Source: Dysidea avara
Lineage: Eukaryota > Porifera > Demospongiae > Dictyoceratida > Dysideidae
Length of the DNA stretch: 64,000 nt
Direction: 5' to 3'
NCBI RefSeq assembly: GCF_963678975.1
Contig: NC_089278.1
Span: 15,357,959-15,421,958, forward strand
Made by a program: the position numbers and the translations under genes. Below the pieces are notes generated by a model. It was not told the DNA's origin. It searched no databases and saw nothing but the letters and a program-made list of their open reading frames with translations. Numbering within the stretch: the first letter of the stretch is position 1; every line of letters starts with the position of its first letter. Positions 1 through 11,800 of this stretch are shown piece by piece.

Positions 1-593
1 AGGTAAAGGTTTGTGAGGGTATTAAATTTTTGACAAATTGCGGTACAAACATCATAATTAATTTTGTCAAAATTTTTTCTCAGTTAAACTTTTGCACTAT
101 ATGGTATCAAGAATTATTTACAGAATTAATGTTTACTACAAATGCAGTTAAAAGGCTTCAATCATTAATTAACCTAGCTATTTAAATATATTAGATCTAC
201 AATTCAGTCTTGTATAAGTGCATGATGCTCAAATAACTTATAATTTATAGTTGAGTCGGTGTCCCTAGGTATATAATGTAATTATTACTTAGGTAGTTTG
301 TATAATAGGATCAAGTGTTGCCTGTGGGCTAGTAGTTGAAGTGTGGACAGTCTCTCACCATTTGACATGTCTTTAAGAGCTGGTAGCAATCGTGAGGCTT
401 TTTGCCGAACCTTTCAATTTTCTTTTGTCAAGGACTCAACAATATTCTACATGGTATATAGGTGAACCAAAATTACAAATAACTTGACTAGCATATCTGA
501 ATCTAGATGCATGGTCAAAAGATCTCCTAATTAAGCCTAGTAAATAATTGTTTTTATCTGTGGCATGTGTGTGGAACTCATAGGCAGCGGAAA

Positions 594-646
594 GGGGGGG
601 CTAAAGCCCCCCCTCGGTCTGCTGAGGGGGGCTTAGCCCCCCTCAG
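594..646. repeat. GC-rich double hairpin
   Basis: A run of seven G, CTAAAG and seven C is followed after about 11 bases by GGGGGGCTTAGCCCCCC. Each block can fold on itself and the two can pair with each other. The composition contrasts sharply with the AT-rich surroundings. It is probably the tip of a fold-back element, but no target duplication was found. Confidence 0.6.
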
Positions 647-702
647 AATGATATCACACCGAAATTATCTTTCTTGGAGTGGGGCTGAAAACCGTGATAA
701 AG

Positions 703-745
703 ATCGAGATACTCTAATAGAGCAGTCACTCTAATAAAGTAGTCA
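703..745 (+). repeat. Dispersed CTCTAATAGAG motif, tandem dimer copy
   Basis: This copy reads roughly GATCGAGATACTCTAATAGA then GCAGTCACTCTAATAAAGTA. CTCTAATAGAG is an 11-bp palindrome around a single central base, and here it is repeated with a spacing of about 18 bp. Close copies on both strands recur across the window (for example 11330-11372, 14848-14888, 28168-28210, 35530-35600, 51950-51992, 52258-52298, 63246-63292). Confidence 0.75.
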
Positions 746-2429
746 GTGTGTAGCGAGCTATGTAAGGATTTTTATGTAGTTTATCAGCTAGAAATGGTAG
801 CTAGTGAGGTGGAAAGCTCTTGTCAGTTGGTTGTGACCTTTTTTTTTTTTTTTTCAAAAAGTTTTTTGGTTTCACCTTACCAAACTATAGAAATAAGTCT
901 GGGTCAGCCCAGCCCCCCCTCATATCAACTACTTCCTCCGCCGCTGGTGGAACTTACAACAGGTGCAAGGTCTTTATGGGATTCAACAGCCATTTGCCAT
1001 TCAGGTAATATGACCCATATAGTGATGTACTGGTCCAAAGTATAAATGATTACATTTAGTTAAATTTCTTCAACTGCCAACCAATTGACCATTCATAAAG
1101 TCACTTTGAAGTGTGATGTTACTTGTGTAGTCTTTGTAATTGGTCATACTGGTTACTCACCAGAGTCTGAGCATATCAACTTAATGTATGCTTAAAATGA
1201 AGTGCTCAACGTGTGGCTACTCTGGGATTCAAGGCCATGTTGTTAAATCACAACATAAATTAAAGTGTTTAGCTGATAAAGAGCCTTCAGGGGATTTGTG
1301 GGTCTAATAAAGACCTTCATTTTGTAAGGAGTAATGAATTCATAAGACAGACAGCCAGTCAGATGGACGACAGCATTTCAGCATTATTATTATATTGATC
1401 TTTCTGTTTGCAACAAGTGAGTTTCCACTACATGCTATAGCTATAGCTGTCACACGTGATAATCATTCAGATGGATGGTGCTGTATTGTCTATAGCAAAG
1501 TCAATGCATCCTGAAGCCATGATTGTGTGCAACTATAATGTGTAACCCCAGGATAGAGCTATACGCTTATATGAAACAATCAACAAACCAGATCAATATA
1601 CTGGTCCACAAGCACACATACAGTAGAAAATGCAGGCACTTTGAAGTCACACACATGCAAGCAGAACTCCTGATACTTAGCCACTGAAAATGAGAAACTC
1701 ACAATCAAAATTGAACTGAAGTTTAGAGAAAGTTGAATCATTTTTTATTTACCTTTCCTCTACCCTCTTTGAAGACCATTTGTGTTGCTGTTCTATTAGA
1801 GTATCAGTGGCAGATCTAGGTGGGCTTCTGTGGTTTTGGCAGAAACTTTCTTTATAATTCAGGTCTGTATTGACAATTTATCATAGCAAATTAAAAGCAA
1901 ACAAACAAAACAAAAAAAGCAGCAGCATGCATGCATAGTTGCATACATCCATATATGGCTACTAAACCCTCAGCACACTTTACAGCATTAAACATTGAGA
2001 TATTCTTATAGAGCAGTCAAGTGACTACTCTAATAGCAATCCCTTAAGCTACAGCTTATATAGTCATACTGTTTATTTCATATATATAATATATGAAATA
2101 CAATTACATAGTTTAGTCCGTGATGAATGATTATTTTGATAAATGTTGTGCATGGTGAACAAAGTCATAATGATGACATCATAATGCAAAATTTTTAGTT
2201 GAATTTTTTCCAAATTTGTTTAAAGGAAATAATATTTGGATTTTATTTGTGTCACCCACATATATATATATAATGTAATATTATGCAACAAGGAAATGAA
2301 TATAGTCGACATTAATATGAGTTTTTCTGTCTTGAATACATACATGTAGCCATGACTGAAGTTGAGATCCACTATATAGCTAACTTTGTCTTAAAAGCTT
2401 AAGATTATTATGGAAATTGTGTTACCAGC

Positions 2430-2640
2430 TGGATCATTATGCAAGAAAAGTGAATGTGGAGCTTGACACAATGGAGGGCATTATTTACAAACATGAACAA
2501 AAAGGGACCCAGCACTGATTCCTGGGGGCGCCAGTTGTAACAGGAATAGTCGAGGATAGTACAAGATTCCTGTCCATTTATTTAGCACTATACTTGTCTT
2601 CTGTTCCCTTTTATCCACTGTAAAATTTTACAATAGATTG
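2430..2640 (-). pseudogene. Decayed LINE reverse-transcriptase fragment
   Basis: Read on the minus strand, about 2435-2535 translates to PQESVLGPFLFMFVNNAL. This matches the conserved non-LTR reverse-transcriptase core 'PQGSVLGPLLF..NDL'. Just upstream, out of frame or interrupted by stops, is a stretch like 'WIKGNRRQV..NG', the usual preceding block. There is no long frame and no YADD box nearby, so this is a short dead relic. The family (CR1/L2/Jockey-like) cannot be fixed from this piece. Confidence 0.6.
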
Positions 2641-2705
2641 GAGAATAGCTTCTTAATTAAGCAATGGTGAGGGACTGAGTCACATCAAAAATTGAAACCA
2701 TACAC

Positions 2706-3590
2706 AACTTGCATGTTTACCTAGCTTTTTCATCATTGTTTTTGGATTGAATCAACATCTCACCCTCTAGCAATATTCACAGTGTTTATGAAGTTAGTGC
2801 TTCAAAGTGTGGAATACCTGCACTTGTAGAATATCATTACTATATCACTGCTTTGCCTTAGAAATTGTAATTGAAATCAAAATCTATCAAGCTTTGAATT
2901 GTTTTAATCTATATTAGAGCCAGGGACTCCATCCCCAGACCTTCAAGACTATATATAATGATTCACTGCTGGAATTGGACAGTTCATTTGGAAAATTTTT
3001 GCTATGCCCTTGATATTGCATGCACATGAACACATGTAACAGTTTATTAATATTTCTTAGCTATAGTATTAATCATCATGTTAATTTGCATGCTGTGTAC
3101 ATGTTTATGCCATTATTGCCATATTTGCTCTCAATTTCTCTAGTGTAATTAAATTATTATGCCAGCAATTTGCTCCTTGTTTTTGTTGTCCTATATTTGT
3201 TCCAAAAAATTATATTCTGGCAAATTCAATGCATCTTCGTATTGAGACAGTGTATGCACTAGTACTAGTATGCACGTACTATACAGAAGTCATCTGAGTA
3301 TTCTCATTTGTTGCAGTATGTCTGGAATAATATGTTCTAGTTTATGCAAAATTATGATCATAATATCCATTGTTTTGTTATACCAAAGCATGCAACATTT
3401 ATACTGCTTCAGTTGCATGCTGAGCTAGTACATACCATGCAGTGCTATATACCCCACATAACACAAATAGCCAAAGATGATGTTTAAACTTGTGTATATG
3501 TGATGCCATGAAGTATTCAAAAAGAGCTTTTCAAATGGATGATGTACATAACACATGCAAGGTTCAACAATTCACCACCAGAGCTGTGAA
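2706..3590. other. Non-coding spacer downstream of the RING-NHL gene
   Basis: No coding feature is visible. The sequence is AT-rich and should contain the 3' UTR and polyadenylation region of the minus-strand RING-NHL gene. I cannot pick a single convincing poly(A) signal. Confidence 0.5.
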
Positions 3591-4775
3591 CTACAATACT
3601 ACAACACTGCTTTTAGATAAAATAATAATCTGTCCATTATTGTTAAGTTTTGCTTCAGCTGGTGTATTAAACCTCTCTTCTCCATCAAGGTTACCTTCAA
3701 TAGTGGTCACCATTGTACCATCCTCTCTGAATACTACCACACTGTTAGTACCTGAGCTACACACAAACAAGTGACCATCTCCATTGAAACTGATGCCCTG
3801 AGGATATCGTAACTTGTCATGCACTATTTCACGTAAAAATGCTCCTTGTAGAGTACTGAATATCTGAACACGACTATTCTTATTGTCAGCTACAAACAGT
3901 TGGTCCTCAGCAGAGTTGAGGGCCACAGCACGAGGGAGGTTTAACCGGCCTTGTTCACTGCCCAGTGAGCCAAATGAGAACTGAAACTTATCACCATTAA
4001 ACACTTGTATCCGATGGTTTAGCCCATCCACTACATATAGGATGTTCTTTGAAGAAACAACTAACCCACGCGGCTCATTAAACTCTCCATTCTTTGAGCT
4101 TGGCTTGCTAGTTCCAATCTTTGAAATGAACTTTCCCAAAATGCTGTACTTCTTCACGCAATGATTGTCTCTATCTGCTACATAAATATTCCCATCTTGG
4201 TCAGAGGCCAGTCCACTGGGTCTGTTGAGACAATCGTTGCGACTGAGCCAACTGGAAGCAGCACCAGTCACAGACTTGAACTTCATGTGCTTGTCAAAGA
4301 AGATCAACTTATTCATCTTCCAGTCACTGATCACAATAGCCCCATTGGTACCAAAAGCTATTCCATAAGGACGACCAAAGGGCTCACCGTTGTAAGACGT
4401 TACCGTCAATAACGGTCTAGCCCGTGCCTTAGCGATGTAGTCAATAAATGGGCGTGGCAAGGGGGCTGGTTCACTGATTTTAGATGGCACAGGATCAGAC
4501 AATTCAGCGTTCTGCATCACATCAACTATGCTCTTTAGCTTAAAGTCTGTTGGCAAATCGCTTATTCCTTGAGAAGGCAACTTGGTGGATTTCTTGCATA
4601 CGGGGCAAACTAAAATATCGCGTTGCTGTTCACGTGACTCTTGATAATCTTCAAGACATTGTTTACAAAAAGCATGTTGACAAGGTAGCATCCTGGGGTC
4701 CTTATACTTATCACAACATATGGCGCATGTAATCTCTTCTTCTAGCCGCGTTCGGAGGTTGCCCTTCGTCGCCAT
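3591..4775 (-). CDS. RING-NHL protein, TRIM/NHL-like E3 ubiquitin ligase
   Basis: A 394-residue intronless frame. Residues 17-60 form a C3HC4 RING finger: CAIC, then LPCQHAFCKQC, then CPVC. Every zinc ligand is present, so E3 ubiquitin-ligase activity is expected. No B-box and no clear coiled coil follows; a short linker (about 70-115) leads directly to a beta-propeller of about six NHL repeats (about 120-394). Blades are marked by motifs such as RPYGIAFGTNGAIVISD, RPSGLASDQDGNIYVAD, EPRGLVVSSKNILYVVD and YPQGISFNGDGHLFV. NHL propellers of TRIM32/TRIM71-type proteins bind protein or RNA. The protein is shorter than TRIM-NHL proteins because the B-box/coiled-coil part is missing. The start ATG is well placed just before the RING. 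Substrate and true orthology are unknown. Confidence 0.9.
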   Translation of the reverse strand: MATKGNLRTRLEEEITCAICCDKYKDPRMLPCQHAFCKQCLEDYQESREQQRDILVCPVCKKSTKLPSQGISDLPTDFKLKSIVDVMQNAELSDPVPSKISEPAPLPRPFIDYIAKARARPLLTVTSYNGEPFGRPYGIAFGTNGAIVISDWKMNKLIFFDKHMKFKSVTGAASSWLSRNDCLNRPSGLASDQDGNIYVADRDNHCVKKYSILGKFISKIGTSKPSSKNGEFNEPRGLVVSSKNILYVVDGLNHRIQVFNGDKFQFSFGSLGSEQGRLNLPRAVALNSAEDQLFVADNKNSRVQIFSTLQGAFLREIVHDKLRYPQGISFNGDGHLFVCSSGTNSVVVFREDGTMVTTIEGNLDGEERFNTPAEAKLNNNGQIIILSKSSVVVL

Positions 4776-5837
4776 CTTTAAATACGGAATAGGTTTACAA
4801 TGGCGCTTAGATTATTCTTTGCGTTAATTGTGCGTTAATTGTGTGTTAAGCCCTGATCGGTGTTAGCCACCTCTGGTTAACCGCAAATAGACACAACTAA
4901 CCCACGCGCGGCGCTCCTATTTGGCTGCCCTTTGTGAAACGAGTGTAGTGACCGGAAGAAATCGCTCTCAAGTCGGGCCAGTAATATTTTTATTACTCAC
5001 CTTTATCTTCCCACCAAAAGTTGTGAGTGTGCATTTGTGTGTGTTATGTGTGACGTGTTCTGTTAGCAGAAATGTTCAGCTGGTTGTTCTGGCTTTGGTC
5101 GCCTAGTACCCGCCCCTTATGTAGTAACCAACTTTGTCGTAGAACGGCATCATCTTTCTGTTATTTGTTGTGATAGAGAGCAACCATCACTGGCTCTATC
5201 CCTCTTGGAGGTATCTAGCACCACCGGTGAACGGATATATCAAGTTCTGACAGCATGAAAGTTAAGGCGCCATTGTTGTTTAGGTTTAGTTTTGTATTTA
5301 CTTTATTGCGGACTAGTCGCCGCTCCTCTAAACTGACTCTGGCACGAATTTCTAAGCAGTAAGAACACTTGTGCATTACTTCCACTCCTGACAGTTCATC
5401 AAACCTCCAACCCATTTCGCGTACGCGTAGAGCAAGGGTTAGCAAACGAATGGTACGTTGCACTGGTTGGTTATGCACGAAGCAAGCGTGGTGGTTGTTT
5501 CACTAATTATGGCTGCTAAACGAGTACGAGCTAGGCCTTTAGTGGTGTAGTTAATGATGCGCACCAATGTAAAGTCTCAATAATACTCATGTCAATTATA
5601 TATTAAACAACGTACTGTGCAGCCCTGAGCAGGAATTGGAACTACAGTACTTTCTGCTGTTATGTATCACCCACCAACATAAAACATACATGAACACAAG
5701 TCAAATAGGGGTCATTCCGGTCTTCATGAGTGACTTCAACCAGCAACATCACTGCTATGGACCCAGTATATTGTTGGAATGTGAAATGGGAAGTTGTAGT
5801 GTGTGTGGTATGGTAATATTATAGGTTGTTATGAGGT
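4776..5837. promoter_or_regulatory. Divergent intergenic region between RING-NHL and BICRA-like genes
   Basis: About 1.06 kb lies between two divergently transcribed genes, so it probably holds both promoters and 5' UTRs. It is less AT-rich than the flanks. A minus-strand open frame of 87 codons (5215-5478) has no recognisable domain. A possible 3' splice site (TATTATAG) sits 14 bases before the BICRA-like ATG, so a 5' UTR intron is plausible. No TATA box or named element can be assigned with confidence. Confidence 0.45.
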
Positions 5838-8800
5838 ATGGATGATGGTGAGGATTATAGCACTGATCTGCTACTGGCCTCACTACTTGATGATAGTATT
5901 GATGATGATGATGACAGTACCTCACAACAAACACCTGACCACTCTTCCAGTGCCCTGGTAGGGGGACCAGTTAAACAGTATAGTGTCACACATACAACTA
6001 GCAAACAAGTCACTGATAATAAGACTACACTTGCATTTGACAGTTTGGAGGATTTGTTGAATGCTACTTTATCACCATCTGAGGGTAGTACTTCTGATGT
6101 TGGCAGAAGCTCCACTTCATCACTTGATGCTGGTACTACTGGTGAGACAAGTAGGAAACCTTCTGCTAGTCTTCCCCCAAAGTTCCGTAACACATTCAAA
6201 CCAGTTGAAGCAAGTGAGACAGCCTCAACAGCTGGTCTGGATTACTCAGTTAGCACCTCTCCATCATTTGTAGTGGCCAGTCAATCACTCCCTGTATCCT
6301 CCATCACCAATAGAACTAATGATAATGGTAACTGGTACTTAAAGAATAATGCCAGTACTAGTAACAGTAGCTGGAATGACCCCTTGTATCCCCCTAGTAA
6401 GAGAGCACGATCAGAAGGTTGCACTACTAGTAAAGAGTCACTACCAGTTAACAGCAGCACAAGTTACAGTACATACTCTGGAGTACCTAGTCTACTAGGT
6501 AGAAGTGGTGCAGTCACCACTGCTAATACTACTGTTCCTATAATGGCACATCAAGCTACTGTAACAACGACGTCACTTAATGGAGTACTGTCTTCATCAA
6601 TTAGTAACACTACTGCTACCCTGACTAATGCTGCTGCACTAAAGAGACTACAGGAGACTAATCTTATCAGTGATCTTCAAGCTGCGTCTGCCAAGCCAAT
6701 ATCATCAGCTAGTATACTACATGCTATTCAGGTAGTCCAGCTCAACTATGGTATGTTGTTGCAGAAGCTGAGTCAGAACATTGATGATGCTACAGCACAA
6801 GAAGTCAAAACTAAACTCATGGTGTTGACACATCATTACAAACAGCTGTCACAACAATACCAGGCTAAGTTGACTGCTGAGAAGCTGTCATCCACTACCA
6901 CCCCTGCTACCACTTCAAGTACTAATACACTGACTAAGATGAGTGCTGCCCTATCTAGCCTAGTGACTAGTAGCAGCTTTGCTGTATCCAGCCACATGTC
7001 TCAACCAGCTGTTAGTAGTGTAACTACTACTTCTACTACATGTCTGCCATCCAATGTAATTGACCTAACTCATGACAAGTCAGTCAGAACTACAGCTAGT
7101 ACTGGGAAGGATACTAATGTACTGTCAGCAGCGGTGACGGCAGGTGCCAATTATCTGCAGTCAATACCATCACTGGCTGCCTACCTGTTACAAAATACTG
7201 AGGCACAAAAACAGCTCACTCCAGTGGAGTTACAGCAACTCAACCAAATCAGGGTTAACTTGCTGCAAGAGTTTCAACGTCGCCAGGTACAGAATTTCCT
7301 GACCAGTTTACCAGCTGATATCAGACCTAAGAATGTCACTGAGCTAAAGGATATGATGAAAGAGAAGAATTTTAGTATTCAAGTAAGTTATCCCATCACT
7401 ATCAACATGGTTTACTTCATTGTATAGATCCCTCCGTTTCTGGTCACTCCAGTTGTGAGGACAACCACACCACAGTACAAACCAGAGATCAAGAGTGACC
7501 CTCTTGCCACTGCTGTTGCTGCTGCTGCTGCTGCTTCCTCCATTACTGATAACAAGCAGGTAGTGATCATGTGGTGTGCAGTGATCAGTTTAGTTTGTAT
7601 TGTGTGTAGCACACACGCACACACAATACATAGCAAATACAATGCATGCACATTACGACTAGTATGGCAGGACTATGTTTGTTGTTGTTACAGTTGATGG
7701 GGTCAGGTCAACAGTCAGTGATGGCTACACTACTACCTCACAGTATGGTCACTAGTGGTGTGAAGAGTGAACAGTTAACCTCATTTCAGGTACTAAAGTA
7801 ATGTGTATTGTATTTATGGCATGTGTTTGTATGTATGATTGTGTCTGTATGTTTGTACTTATGTATGTTTGTGTGTTGTAAGTGTGTACATGTCTTTGCT
7901 GTAAGTACAATATGGTTGACTGTTGACTTGAGTTCATTCACCCAGTCAACTGGGCAAGCACTATTCCCTCCTGGTATACAGGAAGCACTGGAATAACTTG
8001 CTGATTTCAAGTAGTCTGATTGTCTGTCTATATACAAGCACTGCGGGCTTCTAGGAATTAGTGATTTCCTGTGTGAATCCTTGTGTGCTCAAGAGAGAGT
8101 AGCCAACATGCATAACCTTCATGATTTATGACTTGTTTGTTTATATGAAATGGTAATTTGAAATGTGTGAGTGCCAACAGCTCTTCATTCACCAGTTTTT
8201 CATGTTATTTAACCAAGTATTCATCCAAGTGGAAACTCTACATTTATCAACTTGTAGGCGGTTTTGCAACTGCTCAATTCTAGGCTGGCTTGCACCTCCA
8301 GGCCTTGGATGGTGTTTTAATGTAGGTAACGGTTACTATACTGTCTGTACATGTGAGAAAGTGTCTAAACATAGTATACAGTTAGATACTCATGATCTAC
8401 AGATACAGTGGTAATGTTACGTGACACACTGTGCTTCTTGTGACAGTATAGAGTACAGTGCATCACTACAGTGAAACCTGTGTATTTTGTTTGAAGTGTC
8501 CAGATTAACGTGTTTCACTGTTTATACATCCCCTCATGTATTATCTCCTTGCAGCGTGATAATCACCTACCCAGCTTATCACTGCCAGTAGATGTCAAGC
8601 CGGTCTCTGGACAGATGTGCATTGGGGACATGTTGCAACAATTACAAGCTAATCAACCTCTGGGGATAGGTAAACTTCCTGCTTTGTCATTACCATCACT
8701 ACTGAAGGGTGACTCATCGTTCACTAAACGAGATGACTTCTCTACAGCAACTGGAGGAGGTACCATGCCTTATATGTATGTTGTATTAGAGTAATTTGAA

Positions 8801-11800
8801 TGGTCATCATACAATTTGGAGGTTTGAGCTTTCTGACCCTAAAATAGCACCGAAAATCCAGTTACTGACAAAATACTCTAATAGAATGGTCACCACTACT
8901 GTTCGGATAATTGAGGTCCCATTGTATATAGCCTTTACTAAAGTAGGATTAAATGACTACTAGTAGTCTAGTATAGCTGCAGGTGTAGATGACCTCCCTG
9001 AATCGCAGGTTTTTTTTTGTAATACCTACTCAAATGTAAAATTTCTTCCCCCCCCCTTTACACTTGCTCATCTACTTCATTCGTTACTGGTGAGCCATTG
9101 CATACTGCATCAAAGAAAAAAATGGTGTCAAATCCATTATAAAATTAATTGCATGGCTGAATATGGACCCAAATATTAATTGCTGAAATGCAAAATGGTT
9201 ATTCCATGTCCACCCGTTATAAACAAAGAACAGTTTGAGAACAGCCTCTATAATCAATCCAATCATAAAAATTACGAGTGGACCAACTATCAATTACTAA
9301 AAAGAGAAGTGGCCATTCTACTTACTTTCAGCTATCATGTTCAAATGAAGAAGTGTCTCTGCAATCAATCTAGTCACACTACTAAAATTAATGCGCTTAT
9401 ATAATCATAATACATTACCGCACACCTAAGTGGTAGTGGAGAAATAAATGGGATACAGAGGAGGACAAAGGTAAGTCCACGGTGTGTGCATTGTAGCAGC
9501 TGCAGTTGCATGCCTTGGGCAGAAGTGATGTTGAAAATCAAATGCAGAGCCTGTAGCCTTAGGTAGTCAACCAGTTAGTAGAAATTTTTTAAAATCGTAG
9601 AAACTTGCTGGATGAGTTTGGGGTTGCTCTGAAGACACTGACAGGCTTGATTATGTCTAACCAATGCTGCCAAGGTGTATATGAAAGAAAAGTAGTAGAG
9701 TAGTGTATGTTCTATTAGAGTAGTTGAACAGAACTCTATTATAAATGAATGGGCTTCATTTATCCAAACTAATTCACTTATCTGAACACTTTTTGTGATT
9801 AAACTGGCACACAGGTGTTCAGATAATGGAGGTCCCACTGTACTACCATATTGCCTTTAATTACTGCCAGTCTTGAATAAACGCCTGGTCTCATCTAGTT
9901 GCAGGGTATACAGTTTCATAACAGTAATAAATGCCAAGCTTCAAATAAATGCCTGGTCTCCAATGAACACCTAGTGCAGCCATAATTTCTGTGCAGTGTT
10001 ATAAACATGAGTTCCTTTTAAGCTTGAATCTGTGAAGCATGCATCAAGGACGTACAACATTGAATTGATTTATAAATGCTATATAAATGCTAGTCTTGTA
10101 TAGCAATATAGTATTAACAGGCTGTATGTGGTGATTATTAAATGTGCACTAGTATAGCTACAGGTGGGTGTAGATAACATCCTTTGTTTTTTTTTTACTG
10201 CTTTCTATGATCCTACTCAAATGTAAAATTTCTAATCTTGTATAGACATGTACGAATTACTTTGTACCATCCAACTTGTTCTTTATTTTTATGGTATATC
10301 TTTCACTTTTCAATCTCCAAACTCGACAATTCACTTCATATTGTGATCTATTCCAGGTGGAAGTATGCAGTCCAGTAGGAGCAACATGTACGCCAGATCA
10401 TACACTACCAGTTCTCCACAGTATAACAGAAGTAAGATCATGGCACAGAACATTACAAGAAACATACCAGGAACATCTTTCTCATCAAAAGCAGCCAAGT
10501 ACCGTGCAATGGCAGCTAGTGCCTCACCGGCAACCAGCACAATAGCTCCACAGCTGCAACAGTCTGTCGCTGGTACTGGAGGTGTGATGCACAGTATGGC
10601 TAGCTCATCACTATCACAGCGGTCACTATACAACACTAGAGCCCAGCTGAGGACACAACGATTGATAGAGGAACAGAAACGTCTTGAGGAAGAAAGAATC
10701 AAACAATTGGTTAGTTCTCTTTGATGTGTGATGCTGCAATGGTAGTGACTATTGTATTATAGTACTTCAGTGTTTGAGGTCAACACTTGATGCAATATTT
10801 GTTGATAGTAGTGTGTATCACCAGTAAAAGTGTCCTCTCGACAGCTTAGCCTTGATAGGCAGGTAGATTTTCAAGCGGAGTTTCCCATGCAGCCTTTCGT
10901 ATACTCCTTCACCAGGCAATGATACAAGGGATAGCTACAATGCCTTTTTCACTGCTGGCTGACGATTTTCTAAGACAGTTAGACACCACATACCATTGAC
11001 TTTGACACATAAATACTTCTTAGGAGATATTAGAATGATGCAATACAAACCTTGGCTACACTTTATCTTCTATGTTGCATCATTCTAAACCTCCTACTCA
11101 GCATTTATACCTCAAAGATGCTAGTATGTAGTGTCTAACTACAACTAAAAGGTACTGGACACCCAGTAACTTTACGATAGGTTCGAGATCACACCCATTA
11201 ATGATCTAGTAGTGATTGAGTGTGGAGACTACACCTCTTAACAATAACACAGTGACCTCACCCTCTTATTGGTTTAATGAGCATGGCGAAAATAAGACCA
11301 TGCCCCTTGGTAGGCAAGAGGTTGACTCAAGATACTCTAATACAGCAGTCACCCTAATAGAACAGTCACACATGTATGGCTGTATGCTAGTGATGTGCAA
11401 TATACCAAAAAAAAATATCGACATTGCAATATTTTTTCCATACTGATATCGTATCGTATCGAATCTCAATATTTTTATAACTGATATCAATATTTATCGT
11501 ATAGTCAATATTTTGCTACAATTTTCAATATATTGAGTAATATTTTGGTAATTTACAACTTTTGGTGTGTGATTGTGCAATCATGGTAGAAATCAAGCTC
11601 AGTTCTGTACAGTTTAGCCATTTTAAAAAACGTCTACCATACCGTCATCACAAATTCTATAAAGCATTGCTGCTAATTATAAACATTTGCCCCACGCAAT
11701 TAATCAAAAGAAAAAATACTGGAAAAGTATCGAAATTTCAATATTTTACCAATTATCATATCGATATCGTACCGAAACCAAAATCCTAATATTGCACATC

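Larger units (their letters stand above)
1..2420. other. Non-coding stretch, no gene seen
   Basis: No open frame here looks like a protein. It is AT-rich sequence with a poly-T run near 839-856, short (TA)n runs near 2080 and 2260, a GC-rich double hairpin near 594-646, and one copy of the dispersed CTCTAATAGAG motif. It could be intergenic, or intron or UTR of a gene lying to the left. Confidence 0.6.

Noticed and set aside
5215-5478. 87-codon minus-strand gene
   Set aside because: It has no domain, and its position is in a presumed bidirectional promoter. Evidence is insufficient.
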